NCBI GenBank assembly: GCA_030686995.1
Contig: CM060692.1
Location: 120,812,796 to 120,876,795, forward strand
From: Artemisia argyi
Taxonomy: Eukaryota; Streptophyta; Magnoliopsida; Asterales; Asteraceae
DNA length: 64,000 nucleotides
Reading direction: 5' to 3'
In this document: positions 1 through 14,573 of the stretch, piece after piece
Numbering within the stretch: the stretch's first letter is position 1
Layout: every line of letters starts with the position of its first letter
Program-made: the position numbers and the translations under genes
Notes under the pieces: generated by a model
The model's database searches: none
The model's input: the letters and a program-made list of their open reading frames with translations, nothing else
What the model was told of the DNA's origin: nothing

Positions 1-448
1 TTCTCCCCGGTGGGAAAAATTGAGCAAGGAAACGAGTGGTGAGATCATCCTATGAGGTGATGGATCCCGCGGGTAGACATTCAAGCCATTGACTAGCTTG
101 ATCACGTAGAGAGAATTGGAATAGGCGTAATCGGGTCGACTCTCTAGTTGTAACATCAAGGTCTATAGAATCTACGATTTTAAGGAAATCCTTGAGGTGT
201 TGATTAGGATCTTCGGAACAAAGTCCATGGAATGCACATCCGCTTTGCACCAACCGGATGGTGTCGGATCGCAAGAGGGACGCATTGGCTCCTTGAGTGA
301 GCTCAATAGTGTTTCGATAGCCTTGGTGGCTAGGACGGGAATACTCTCCTAAGGTTCGGGGCATAAGAGGTTGGTTTGCTAGTGGTGGGTTTTGTGAGTG
401 GTTTTGTTGTGGTGGGTTGATGGGTTCAAAGATGTTACCACCTTCCAT
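1..448 (-). pseudogene. Athila-like gag, 5' part (element A), broken and cut by window edge
   Basis: This is the N-terminal part of a Gypsy Gag polyprotein read from an ATG at 446-448 leftwards. It is clearly the same protein as the intact Gag-protease at 39404-41884 of this window: both share LGEYSRPSHQGYRNTIEL, SGCAFHGL and QHLKDFLKIVDSIDL in the same order, covering the start of the retrotransposon gag (capsid) domain. After about 132 codons it meets a TAG at 50-52. The sister copy has TGG (Trp) there, so one G-to-A change explains the stop, and the frame stays open beyond it to base 1. It belongs to element A, whose PBS and 5' LTR follow at higher coordinates. Gag would form the virus-like particle in the cytoplasm. 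Confidence 0.88.
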
Positions 449-594
449 GATGTCGGATGGTAAAGGTTACAAACAAAGACATGAAGAAATAAGATAGACT
501 AAAGAAAACCTAAAAAATGAAAATAAAATCTTACTAGAAAGGAATCTAGCAAGTAGACCTAATAAAAAGAAATCGTAACCTAGACAATAACTAT

Positions 595-613
595 TCCCCG
601 GGCTGCGGCGCCA
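595..613 (-). other. Primer binding site of element A (tRNA-Asp type)
   Basis: On the - strand, six bases after the LTR end, the sequence reads TGGCGCCGCAGCCCGGGGA. It starts with TGGCGCCG and ends CCGGGGA, as does the complement of plant tRNA-Asp(GUC) 3' end (recalled, not searched), with a few internal mismatches. The identical sequence follows the 5' LTR of element C. Confidence 0.75.
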
Positions 614-619
614 AAAACT

Positions 620-1917
620 TGATACGTGGGAATCGCACCAGGCTTTACCTCTCGAGGGATCTCGAAAAGCTTACAACCCCCACCGGGCAGTGTACCTGAT
701 CGTTGTAGTATAGTATAGTGACAAGTACCGGGGGATTGATCGTTCAACTCAGGAATAGTGTCGCTAGGATTAGAAAGCCTAAAAACTAGGTCTAGAGGTG
801 AGGGATGATTCATTTTGTATTTTGATATTTTATGAAAGCAAATAAAATCTCGGGTTTTTGGAAGAGTGGGCGGAATTAGTTGCTAGCCAACTAACCCAAT
901 TTACTAAAGATGCAATCAAAATAAAATAACAGAAATGAAAATAAATCTAATTACTAATGTGGTGTAAACAATGATAGGGAAAGTTGTGTTTACTTAGATT
1001 TCATTACTCCCTAAATATCTTTTACAGGTTGATAGTTTGTTACAATTGCATGGATGACGGGTCGTATTCCTTAATACTAGTCGTAGGGTCGTGTACAATA
1101 TTCCCTAACTCTATAGGATCCAACTTCACTCCTATGTCGAGCCGTTAGAAGCTCCTAACATGGGATCATTAGAATTCTCCTACGCATTAAATACAACCAA
1201 AAATCATAGTACACCTCTGATCATGTTACTTAAGACGTTCAAGCATGTCACCAATGGAAGTCTGCCAGTTTTCTTAAGCCTAACATCGAATACAATCATC
1301 CGTAACAACTATAAACAAACAATCAACCCATAATTAACATCTAGGTTTCACTACATCTAAGCAAACACAAAAGAGATCTAGCCGAGCATGTTAAATTGAA
1401 GAGAAGTGTAAGATATATTCAAGCAACACATAGACATATTGATTGAACTGAAAGAGTACTTATCTCAAATTGACATAAAAAGTTCAAAGGGTTGAAACCC
1501 TTTAAAAAGCTGTAAAAATTCGGACCTAGGGTTTTTCCCTCAAAGTTGCACACTAATGAATGAAAATTGGAAAACTATATATAGATAATACAAGGTGACG
1601 GCGTCATGAAGAAATCTGTGACGCCGTCAACTCGCCGCCCGAAATGAAATCGGATTGCCTAGATCCAGTTTTGACGCCGTCATGTGTAATTTGGTTCTGG
1701 GCCGTCACTAATACTTGGACCATGACGGCCTTGGGTGACGCCGTCATCTCCAATGCTAAAAACTCTTCTGGACCGTCACGGACTTTATCCATTTCCACCT
1801 CTTGTATTGCTCTTGACACCGTCGTTAAGGAACTTGTGACGCCGTCAGGTACTGTTCCCAGCAAGGAAAATTAAGAGTTTGCCATTTTCTTCACTTTTAT
1901 GCTCCAAAAACGTCCAA
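620..1917 (-). repeat. 5' LTR of element A, main part, split by the Tat insertion
   Basis: On the - strand this LTR ends with CGTATCA at 620. It aligns along its length with the 1412-bp LTRs of element C (37820-39231 and 44350-45761). It is interrupted at 1917 by the Tat element and resumes at 12646-12781, where it ends in CGCCTCATCA (the complement of the family's TGATGAGGCG start). The rejoined length is about 1434 bp. A U5 segment at 700-714 matches the 5' end of tRNA-Asp (see findings). Divergence from element C LTRs is clearly larger than between C's own two LTRs, so A is a distinct, older or subfamily copy. Confidence 0.88.
1575..1847 (-). promoter_or_regulatory. LTR promoter of element A: TATA box plus TGACG palindrome array
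   Basis: On the - strand a TATA box CTATATATAG (1575-1584) is preceded, at higher coordinates, by several TGACGGCGTCA/TGACGCCGTCA palindromes and half sites between 1596 and 1847. The same layout is present in both LTRs of element C. TGACG is the core of as-1-type sites bound by plant TGA bZIP factors, so these look like transcription factor sites of the retrotransposon promoter; that role is inferred. Confidence 0.6.
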
Positions 1918-2413
1918 TGTTGATACAAAAGTTGGGCTTACCTTGTTTGGACTCCTGCTCTCGTACCAATTAGAACTTTAGTGCTTGTGAAACCTGAGCA
2001 CTAAGAAAGCAAACAACACCGTTAGGCTTATCGTGGGATTGTCTCCCACGATTAGACTCCGGCGTGAGAGTAAGTAATCGGTTTAGGGTTTAGTTGAAGA
2101 GTTAGGGATTGTGTAAAATCGTACCTTTAATGAGAATATATCATTCTATATATAGGGGCGCAGAAACCGTGTAGGTTTCTTGTTCCTTACTCTTCGCACT
2201 CGTGGTGCTTATCCGGGGTAGGGATATCTATTTCATGAATAGAAGATCCTTATCCTTTAACCGGGTATTTTGGTTGGGCTTTTGGCTTCGTGAGTCCAAG
2301 CCATTGGTATTATGGCCCATGTCATTTGTCATGATAACCCACTCGTAGTGGGTTTGGGCTTAGTAATATCTATAATTTGGGCTCGTGGCCCAACTATAGG
2401 CTATACGTCATCA
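1918..2413 (-). repeat. 3' LTR of Tat element
   Basis: Direct repeat of 12145-12640, 496 bp, with termini TGTTGATACA on the + strand and TACGTCATCA at the other end. Differences from the 5' LTR are scattered single substitutions, for example around 2006-2015. Confidence 0.93.
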
Positions 2414-2426
2414 TGTCCCCCCAGTC
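2414..2426 (-). other. Polypurine tract of Tat element
   Basis: On the - strand the bases directly before the 3' LTR read ACTGGGGGGACA, a purine-rich run ending at the LTR start, in the position expected for priming plus-strand DNA synthesis. Confidence 0.6.
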
Positions 2427-2651
2427 TAGTGTGCGCGGCTCGTAGCCGTGGATACTAGACTAGTGAGACTAGCGGTATGCGTGGCGGGAACAAACCAAAT
2501 ATTTCCCGCCCAAAAAATTGGAACAATGTATCAAGTCCCAAAATATCATGATGAGTGCTTCGAAAAACGGGGAGGGTGTCCACGTGTGCCTTGAGAAAAG
2601 GGAAAAAGTGTTGTACCTTTCGCCTCCCAGCCACACGTTTTGATAGTGGGA

Positions 2652-2695
2652 TCCACGTGGCGTCCCTTTTAGGGTTTTGAATGCATATAAAAGAC
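2652..2695 (+). promoter_or_regulatory. Putative promoter of the antisense gene (G-box and TATA box)
   Basis: A perfect G-box CCACGTGG (2652-2659) is followed about 25 bp later by the TATA box CATATAAAAG near 2684-2693 and then a CT-rich leader up to about 2790. The motifs are on the strand of the antisense gene and at the usual distance upstream of its coding region. This is independent of the LTR promoter, which reads the other strand. Activity is inferred. Confidence 0.5.
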
Positions 2696-2803
2696 ACCGC
2701 CCCCTTTTCACTGTGGTTCACACAGTTAAAATCATTTTCGCCATTTGCAAACCTTTCCAAGCTTTTCTCTCTTCGATCTTCTGTTCTTACTAGGTAACTG
2801 CGC

Positions 2804-5559
<2,756 letters not shown>

Positions 5560-6432
5560 ATATTTATGTATAACTTGTAGTTATTTGTTGTAAGAACTCG
5601 TGGTTTTTGGTAAATAAAAGTATGGAACTTTTTGCATGCGTATATCGTTTTATACTTAGATTTTTTGTCTTTAGTATGTGAAAGACTTTTCTAGAGGTAC
5701 GATGTGCGTATAATATCTTGTATTGAGCCCATAACTTATGCATTAAGTCCGTAACTTAATAAACGTTTGCGGTCCATAACGTTAGCAAACGTACAAGTAG
5801 ATGTTTAGCGTGCTACATTTACAATACCAAGTGTCTTGGTTTCTTAGTTCGTTTAAACTTGTTGTTGCGCATTCATTATGGGATGCGTACTAAAGTCATA
5901 GTCTTGTATGAAGTTAGTGAGTTTGTGTACGAATTTAGGAGTCAATTGTTTTGAATCCGTGTGGTGGAGTGCAGCGTACTGCGAATTCCACTATTTAGGA
6001 GTCAATTGTCTTGAATCCATGTTTTGTTAAACGCACACAGTGTGCGATAAAGTGCATCCATCATGGGATGTACTGTTAACTTACTTCCAACGTCTTGATA
6101 GTAAGGTGTTTAACGGGGATACGTGATCCAATGTTGATGGGTTTGCAACCCTCTTACTCAACGAGTACTTTAGTAGGTTTACTCATCCTGTCTGCCCTTG
6201 TGTGGTCTTAAAATGTGCATGCACGCCATGTAGGCAATAATATAAACAGAATTGAAACATAAATGAATGATGTAAGCAATAATGTTGAAATGTGTTGTGG
6301 AGTTAGCTAGAAACCACAACGTTTTATTAATTCTTGCAAGTGAAAAAAGACAATTTCCTAAAAAAAAGTAAATACACCGACATTTATTGAGCGCTTACTA
6401 AAGTGCAGAGGTGTCAGTGTGTGGGCCGTAGC
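5560..6432. other. Non-coding spacer between antisense gene and pol of Tat element
   Basis: This is the convergent space between the two oppositely directed transcription units. It holds a poly(A) signal for the antisense gene (AATAAA at 5613-5618) and a short duplicated phrase (GGAGTCAATTGT at 5938 and 5998). I see no further gene. Confidence 0.7.
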
Positions 6433-9400
6433 CTAAAGGTAGCATCTCTTGAGATTGCAAATTTTCCAGGTGCGTGGTAGCTCGTGGCCTTTCATGTCGC
6501 GCACTTTGTACGCACCGTCGCCTAATGCCTCTGTGACCTCGTAAGGTCCTTCCCATTTGGGTCCGAGCTTGCCCGTGTCTTTTGCGTGGCTTGCATCGTT
6601 GGCGCGGTATACAAAGTCCCCTGGTTTGAAAGAAGTGTTTCTGACTCTTGCATCATAATACTTCTTCATCTTTGATTTAGCTTTTGCTTCACGTATAGCT
6701 ACCCTTTCGCGTCATTCCTCCAACAGATCTAAGTCAATGCGTCGTTCGTCATCGTTTTTTGTGACGTTGACTTCCGATGTACGGATTGTTGGCATTCCAA
6801 TCTCTGCTGGTATAACAGCTTCTGTCTCGTAGACAAGAGAAAAATGTGTATCGCCGTTGTTGACTTTGATTTCTGTGTGGTGGGCCCACAGAACATGAGA
6901 TAATTCGTCCACCCATCTTCCTTTATGTCTGTCTAAGCGCGCCTTAATTCCTTCACCTAGACTACGATTCGCGCGTTCTACTAATCCATTTGTTTGTGGA
7001 TGTTTAACTAACGCGAAGTGCTGTGTAATGTTTAACTGCGCGCACCAGTCTTTGAATGGGTTATCACAGAATTGTTTTCCGTTGTCCGAAATAATCTCTC
7101 CAGGTAGGCCAAAGCGGCATACAATATTATCCCAAACGAATCGTTTGACCTGGTTGCCTGTGATACTCGCTACTGCTTTTGCCTCGATCCATTTGGTGAA
7201 GTAGTCAATGGCGACAATGAGGAACTTAAGCCCTCTTGCCGCGACTGAAAAGGGTCCTGCAATGTCAATTCCCCATTTATAGAATGGCCATGGTGAGGTG
7301 ATGGGTGTTAACTCATGTTGTGGTCGACGCGGAATGGGTCTGTGGACTTGGCAGTCGTTGCATCTTCTAATCATGTCTCGCGCGTCGCGGTGCATGGTGG
7401 GCCAATAGTACCCGGATCGCAAGGCACGCGCTACAACAGACCGTGGTCCTGAGTGCATGCTGCAAGATCCGGAGTGGATTTCCCGGAGTACGTAGTCTGC
7501 CTGAAGAGGTCCGACACACCTAAGCCATGGTTGTAGGAATGAACGCCGATATAGGATACCATCTCGAAGTTCGAATCTCTGCGCTATGCGCCGTATCCGT
7601 CGAGCGTCCTTTTGTTCCTGGGGGAGTGTTCCCTTGCTAATAAAATCCATGATGGGTGTCATCCATGTAGGATGTTCTTCTTCTATCACTGTGGATACTT
7701 CCATCTCAGAGATGGATTTGTTCTTCAAGGTTTTCACCAATACCTGTTTTGACAGGTGTGCGAAGCTTGTGGATGCGATCTTACTTAGCGCATCTGCTTT
7801 TTTATTTTCTCCTCGTGGGATTTGTTTGATGGAAAACTTGTCAAAATTCTTGATCAAAGACTTGGCCTTATCGAGGTATTGGATCATGTGTTCCTCTTGG
7901 GCCACATACTCGCCTAACACGTGGTTAGCTACTAATCGTGAATCCACATTAGCTTCTAGGTTGCGTATACCCATTTGATTTGCTATGCGGAGTCCAGCCA
8001 GTAATGCTTCATATTTCGCCTCATTGTTTGTAGCTATGAATTCGAAATGCAGTGCGTAAGTGTGTTCTGTTCCATCTGGGCTGGTAAGGATAAGGCCTGC
8101 GCCTGACCCTTCTACGCATGAGGATCCATCCGTAAATAGGACCCATGGTTCTTGTAATGGTACGTCAACCGTTGGTAATGGAGTATCAGCATCTGGTTTC
8201 TCGATAATGAAATCAGCCAATATCTGTCCCTTGATCGCGGTGCGCGGACTATAGGAAATGTTATGCTCGCTCAATAACACGCTCCACTTTTGTAGCCGCC
8301 CTGATGCATCAGGTTTAGAGATAACCTGCTTGATGGGTTGGTCCGTGATGACAGCTATCGGATGCGCTTGGAAGTACCTGCGCAGTCTCTTAGCTGCGAA
8401 TACTAAGGCTAGGACTAGTTTCTCTATAGCGGTGTAGTTAGTCTCTGTCTTCTTGAGAGCTTTGCTTACAAAGTATATGGGTGTTTGAACAGAGTTTCTG
8501 TCTGTCAGTAGCACCGCACTGACTGCTCCATGGGTCGCTGATAGATACATGATCAATTCTTCCCCTTGTCGGGGTGCGACAAGCATGGGTAGCTCTGCTA
8601 GGTTGTGTTTGAGCTGTTGGAAAGCTTCTTCTGCTTCTGGAGTCCATCGAAAGTCTCCCTTCTTCGTACACTTCGTGAGTGTTTTAAAGAGAGGAAGTGA
8701 CTTATCCGCTGATTTGGACAAGAATCGATTTAGTCCGGCTAATTTGCCGTTTAGTGACTGGACTTCTTTTAGTGTGCGCGGTGAAGGTAGTTCGATGACC
8801 GCTCTTGTTTTTTCTGGGCAAGGTTTAATACCATCGAGTTCTATTAGGTATCCGAGAAACATGCCTTCTGTTGCTCCAAAAGTGCACTTCTTGGGATTCA
8901 ACTTCATGTTTATTCTTCCCAATGTCTTAAACGTTTCCTCTATGTCACGCACCAATTCTTCTTCGGTATGGCTTTTTATGACTAGGTCATCAACATAGAC
9001 CTCCAAATTGCGGCCTACTTGCTTCTAAAATGCGTTATCTACTAACCGTTGGTATGTGGCTCCTGCATTTTTTAAGCCAAAGGGCATTTTTGTGTAGCAA
9101 TACACCCCTTGACTCGTGTGGAAGGCTGTTTTTTCTTCATCCTCCTTGGCCATTTGAATTTGATGGTATCCTTTGTATGCGTCTAGGAAGCATTTAAAGG
9201 GATACCCGCACAAGGATTCTACTTTCCAATCGATTTCTGGTAACAGATAGCAGTCTTGTGGACATGCTTTGTTGAGATCGGTGAAGTCCACGCACATTCT
9301 CCAGCTACCATCGCTTTTCTTTACCATCACTGGGTTGGAAAGCCAATCGTGGTAATAAACTTCTCGCATGACCCCTGCGTCCACGAGCTTGCGCACTTCC

Positions 9401-12099
9401 TCTAGGATAGCTTTTGCGCGTTCTGGAGCCTGGCCGCGTTTTTTCTGCCGTATTGGAGGATATCCTTGTCGGATTTCTAGCTTGTGTTCCGTAATGGCTC
9501 TTGGCACTCCGGTCATGTGTTTGGGTTCCCATGCAAAGATGTTTAGGTTCTTTTGCAATAATGCGCACACAGCTGCTCTGCCCTTGTCGGACAGTGATCC
9601 CCCAATCGATATCTCTTGGTCAGGATAATCTGGGTGGATTGCAACTTTCAGGTTTGTCACCTTGGTCGCGTGCTGTTCTGGAACGCGCGGAACTTCATCT
9701 GTCACTACGTTACATTCTCTTGGAGATGCAGTGGTGTTGTAGAGAGTGACGATCCCTCCTTCTACTGGGAATTTTAGCATTCCATGTGTTGTGGATGGGA
9801 CTGCACGTATGGCTGATATTCCTGGTCTCCCAATGATGCCATTGTATGACGAGGGAGACCGGATTACCATGAAGTTCATCCAGGCTGTTGTGGAATGGTA
9901 TTCATTACCGACTACCACAAGTATGCGTAATTGTCCCATGGGCCAAATCTTTTCACCTGTGAATCTAGTCAGCGACGTCGTGGCCGGAATTAACTAGTTT
10001 TGTATCTCAGGTTGTAGCCTCTTGAAGCAGTGTTCGTACATGATATCCGCAGACGCTCCTCCGTCAACATACATGCGGTGGATATCGTGACCCGCCGTAT
10101 GAATCTCGATGGTGAGTGGTTCTACCACTGCGTTGTCCGCAGTAAGAGTGGGGAAAGAGATTTGGTTCCCCTTGGAAAATCTTTGACTGACTTTTTGTTT
10201 CGTATTTCGCTGCCATGATTGTAACATGTATATTGTGTCAGCCTTACTTTTTGGTATCTCTTGTTTGGCCCAATTCTTTTGTCTATCTTTCCCTTCTTTG
10301 TTGTTTTTAACGAGGTGGTCCATCTTTCCTTCTCTCACTAATTTATCAATTAGCTGACGTAGTTGGACGCACTCGTTAGTGGTGTGACCCTTCTGCCCAT
10401 GGTATTTGCAATATCCTCCTCCTATGCGCTTCTCTTCTGGAGTGCTCATAGGTGGGGGTTTTGGAAATTTTGCTCCTTCTGTCGCGAATATTTCTTTAGG
10501 GGTTTTTGTGAGTGGAACGTATTTGTCGTTATCCCTTCCACTACCTCGGTTGCGGTAATTCCTGTTGCGGTTGCCACTTTGGTCATTGGATTGTCTCCTA
10601 GACTGTTCTTGTGGTTTAAAGGTTGAGTAACCTTTTTTGCTGTCTGCTGCCGCTGCTTCCCCTTGGATGAAGGATCTGGTGCGCTTTGTTAGCTCATCAA
10701 AGCTTTGGGGTACTTTATCGTTTAGCTTCCGTATCAGCTTTGGGTTATTGATCCCGTTCATGAACCCTGAGATTTTTAGTACCTCAGGGCATGCCTTGAC
10801 TTGCGTGCATTCATCCTTAAAGCGCTCCATATAAGCGCTTGTGGATTCCCCTTGGTGCTGTTTCACTCTGGCTAGTTCCACAGGGTTCTTTGCGCACTTC
10901 TTTCGTTGCGTGAAATTTAGGCGGAATACCTTCCGCAACTCTTCAAACCCATTTATGCTTCGTCGTGGAAGCTTGCTGAACCATGTTCGTGCATTTCCTA
11001 CTAAGGTAGAGTTGAACATATGGCACCACACAGGTTGTGGCCAATTTTCGATAACAGCCGCTGACTCGAAAATTTTTAGGTGATCATCAGGATCACCTGT
11101 TCCATCATATGTTTTAACATTGGTAGGCATGCGCCATCTCTTGTCATATGAGAAGTCGCTTATGCGTCGCGTGAATGCATCAACCTTTTCGCGACGCCAA
11201 GGAAGGGAAATATCTTCATCCTCCTCGTACCGGCGTCGGTTTTTAGATTTCCAATGTCCCGTCTCTCAATCCTCGTTGTCCGAGGAGTTGCTAGAATAGG
11301 AGTTGTTCCTTCTGCGGCGCTTGCGCCGTTTTTCCTCGGAGTTCGAGTTTGAAGGGCTTGTACTTGGGGAGTGGTGTTTCCCAAGCCTGTCTTGGATTCT
11401 TCTACTTCCTGACCTTGAGACACTTACGCTCGGTGAATGTTGTCGTCCAAGCCTATCTTGTATCCTGCGGCTACCAAGCCTAGCGTGGACATTGGTGTGT
11501 CGCACGTTGTCTTAGTAATCCTCCGAGTATTGAGAGTTAGATGATGTACCAAGGCCACCAAGTCTAGCGTGGACATTGGTGCGCCTCTCATTGTTTCTGC
11601 GCTCATAGTGGCACGGTGGAGATTTTTCTTGGCTAAAGTCCAGCCGGTTTTGCTGGTCGCGGCTTGACCTTCTTCTTGCCTCCTCTTGCATGAGACTAGT
11701 TAAAGCCTCATAATGTTGGAATACGAAATCGTTTAATGTCACCTCAGGTGCATCCTCTTCTACTGTGAGGATATCCGTCTCCGCATGGGGTTCCCTCCCT
11801 CTATTAGGTGCTCCTGGTGGCACAGTGTTGTCCATTGTGGATGTCACTTGGTGGGGAGTGGTAAAGAGAGTGCGCTGAATATCCTCAGCGCTTGGGACTA
11901 CGGTAGTAGTTTGGGTTGTCCCCAAAGGCAATTCTACCGTGGCAGGGATTGGAGTTACATTCGACTCGCGATGACTAGGCGTACTGGTTGTTCCAGGGGT
12001 TGGCCTTGGAGTCGAATCTTGATGCTTCTTCCTATGTGAATCATCACGTGTTTTCTCCGGCTGCGGAGTCCGCTGGCCTGAGTTCTTGTTTTTCGGCAT
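6433..12099 (-). pseudogene. Tat gag-pol polyprotein, one frame with five stop codons
   Basis: From the ATG at 12099 one frame of 1888 codons runs to 6433 with no frameshift. It contains five internal stops: TAA 11512, TGA 11266, TAG 9994, TAG 9025 and TGA 6712. Domains in order are a basic Gag N-terminus, the retrotransposon gag domain (from about 11130), a CX2HX4HX4C knuckle (CKYHGQKGHTTNEC), protease (VDGGASADIMYE), reverse transcriptase (LNKACPQDCYLLP, FGLKNAGATYQ, YVDD), a degenerate RNase H lacking its first Asp (MYLSATHGAVSAVLL), and a second, archaeal-type RNase H with Asp-Glu-Asp-Asp (LFTDGSS, TNNEAKYEALL, NVDSRLV, ENKKADALS). Integrase follows (HHCC, then GIDIAGPF, SDNGKQF, NGLVERAN), with a C-terminal module at 6433-6669. 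It would normally copy and insert the element. Confidence 0.93.
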
Positions 12100-12124
12100 T
12101 CTGGTCTTGAGTTCTTAGTGTAGG

Positions 12125-12142
12125 GTCCCACGGATGGTGCCA
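12125..12142 (-). other. Primer binding site of Tat element
   Basis: Two bases after the 5' LTR end the - strand reads TGGCACCATCCGTGGGAC, the usual position and TGG start of a tRNA primer binding site. The pattern resembles the TGGCGCCGTCTGTGGGA type common in plant Gypsy elements. I do not assign the tRNA. Confidence 0.65.
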
Positions 12143-12144
12143 CT

Positions 12145-12640
12145 TGTTGATACAAAAGTTGGGCTTACCTTGTTTGGACTCCTGCTCTCGTACCAATTAG
12201 AACTTTAGTGCTTGTGAAACCTGCGTACTAATAAAGCAAACAACACCGTTAGGCTTATCGTGGGATTGTCTCCCACGATTAGACTCCGGCGTGAGAGTAA
12301 GTAATCGGTTTAGGGTTTAGTTGAAGAGTTAGGGATTGTGTAAAATCGTACCTTTAATGAGAATATATCATTCTATATATAGGGGCGCAGAAACCGTGTA
12401 GGTTTCTTGTTCCTTACTCTTTGCACTCGTGGTGCTTATCCGGGGTAAGGATATCTATTCCGTGAATAGAAGATCCTTATCCTTTAACCGGGTATTTTGG
12501 TTGGGCTTTGGGCTTCGTGAGTCCAAGCCATTGGTATTATGGCCCAAGTCATTTGTCATGATAACCCACTCGTGGTGGGTTTGGGCTTAGTAATGTCTAT
12601 AATTTGGGCTCGTGGCCCAACTATAGGCTATACGTCATCA
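12145..12640 (-). repeat. 5' LTR of Tat element
   Basis: This is a 496-bp direct repeat of 1918-2413 with TG...CA termini, followed by TSD TCCAA. It drives the - strand. Confidence 0.93.
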
Positions 12641-12645
12641 TCCAA

Positions 12646-12781
12646 AATGCTTCCTTTTCCAGATTTCACTCCAAAAGTACCTAAAATGACAAAAGGAATG
12701 ATTTAGGGAAATATTTGATCAAATAAATTTGAATCCGGGCTTAAATGACCCCCTAAAAACGGTTCATTTTTCGCCTCATCA
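12646..12781 (-). repeat. 5' LTR of element A, terminal part after the Tat insertion
   Basis: This is the continuation of the LTR that stops at 1917. It ends in CGCCTCATCA, the complement of the family's 5' terminus TGATGAGGCG. Together with 620-1917 it rebuilds one LTR once the Tat element and one TSD copy are removed. Confidence 0.88.
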
Positions 12782-13151
12782 GACGCCGTCATGTAGGAAT
12801 GAGCTCTGGGTCGTCACGTGTATTTGGACCCTGACGGCCTTGGTGACGCCGTCAGGCCAATAAGCCTAAAAACATTCTAGATCGTCACGTGTATTTTCCA
12901 CTTCCACCTCTTTTGCCACTCTTGACGCCGTCACTAGTAATCCCTTGACGTCGTCAGGTACTGTTCCCAGCAAGGATTTTGAGTCTTTGTCGTTTTCTTC
13001 ACTTTTATGCTCCAAAATGCTTCCTTTTCCAGATTTCTCCTCAAAAGTACCTAAAATGACAAAAGGAACGATTTAGGGCAATAATTGATCAAATAATCTC
13101 AAATTCGGGCTTAAATGGCCCCTTAAAAGCGGTACACTTTTCGCCTCATCA
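12782..13151 (-). repeat. Partial second LTR (B) of the same Athila-like family
   Basis: Immediately beyond the end of LTR A the U3 part of another family member begins in the middle of a TGACGCCGTCA motif. It runs through several such motifs to its own terminus CGCCTCATCA at 13151. The simplest reading is that element A inserted into the LTR of a related element B, whose other half lies left of the window. An internal duplication of the LTR is the alternative. Confidence 0.75.
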
Positions 13152-14573
13152 AGTGGTATATCACATTTATTTATTTTCTCGTTGATGCTTCTATTAAAAC
13201 TCTCTTTTATGGCACTTTCTTGCGAAATGAGAATCTTGTCGATCAAACTCAACAACCTGTCTAAGTTGGACTGTGTGCCGCCCAAAAATAATTTCAACAA
13301 CACGTGGTGACTCTTAACTCTGCACGTTGTTTTCTGGCCGTAGCAGTGATATCGATCGGTAATATACGAGATAAACATGTGTGAGTAATCTCGCAACCAG
13401 TTATTCAGATACTGAGCAATATCTGGAAAAAAAAAAATTAATAAAAGGTCATTCGGGTGATTATTTATTAAATAATAATTATGAGACGGATGGAGTAATA
13501 ATTAAGTACCCGCATGGTTGACCAATCGATGTTGTAGGTGTTCATAATGATGCTTGAATATGCGGCGTGCTGAGCTTTAACCATCCGATCCCATCTCCAT
13601 TTAATGGACTCATACTCCTCTAACGAACCACATCTATTTCTGCAATACTGAAGCAGATTTTGCTCTATTTGCTATCAACAGAGTAATTTGTGAGCGTTTG
13701 GAAATTCTGCTCTGCATGCCCTAACCAACACTAAATCTATGTCAGTGACGATAACACGCGGGTAATATCTGTCGTCTATCACATCCTTCACACGTTGCAA
13801 TACCCATTGAAAATTATGCCCTTTTCACTGTTTAAAAAGCTATACGCCATTGAAAATGTTTTATTTGTTGAAGTTACTCCGACAATTTCCAATAATGGCA
13901 ATTTAAACATCGTGGTATTGTACGTGGAGTCCATCAGCATGATTTCAGGGAATGTACACCATAGAGCATATGACGTGGGGTGAACAAAAAATAGTTCCTC
14001 AAGCTCATTATGCTCATTTACCCTCTCGTAATATGTATACCCTGAATGCATCAAATGTGAGTAAAGAACTTAAATTGGAGTTCTATCACCTACTATGGCT
14101 CTCCGGATCTTACCTTGTGCATTATATATAGTTCTAACGCTAGACACGCTATCCGGATTACGACCATGTATTGTCAAAAGTATATGACGTGGTCGTACGC
14201 TATAATCAGTCAATTCTTTGACCAAACTAAACTCATCAACCTTTAATCGCATTGCATATGGGAAACCATGCAACGACTCTACAAAAGGATGATTATGCCT
14301 ATCATCCTTCACCCTCAAAATCTAAAAACTACCCGTTTTATGATATTTCGCCACTAATTTAAATGGACAACCCGTTTTAGAGGTGTTGGTTTGCCGTTTT
14401 TCAGTACCTTCAGGTTCATAATTCCCACCCTTTGAACACCTATAATTGATTTCGTACAAATAACCTTTTTCTAATTTGGTTCTTTTTTTAACAATGACAA
14501 AACCGAGCTCACGAGCTATATTTTGCACCCACTCAGTTACTTGCTCGTGAGAACCGAACGCCTGAAAATACAT
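13152..14573 (-). pseudogene. FAR1-like Mutator (MULE) transposase pseudogene
   Basis: Read leftwards, the sequence encodes a FAR1-type DNA-binding domain (NIARELGFVIVKKRTK, RCSKGG, TGCPFKL, RVKDDRHNHPF at about 14573-14260). The start of a MULE DDE transposase domain follows (FPEIMLMDSTYNT, LPLLEIVGVTSTN, SFLNSEK at about 13950-13800), then RVKDVIDDRYYPRVIVTD and LHKLLC-like sequence to about 13670, and a helical C-terminal part to 13158. Lesions include stops at 14322 and 14070, a frameshift near 13800 and further stops near 13675. An A-rich tract and a Stowaway-like end (GAGACGGATGGAGTA, 13481-13495) interrupt the middle. LTR B abuts its 3' part. Related FAR1/FHY3 proteins are domesticated regulators, but the decay shows this one is a dead transposase. 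Confidence 0.85.

Noticed and set aside
699..735. Possible tRNA-Asp gene in the LTR
   Set aside because: Only the 5' end and part of the D-arm match; no anticodon arm or T-arm follows, and in elements A and C the match is antisense to the element.
9025..9996. The stops at 9025 and 9994 as programmed readthrough signals
   Set aside because: Five stops occur across all domains, including inside RT next to its catalytic motif and in integrase; decay explains them better than regulation.
7586..11515. Plus-strand ORFs within the Tat pol region (for example 7586-7978, 8549-8998, 10363-10626)
   Set aside because: They are shadows of the gag-pol frame on the opposite strand and show no domain.
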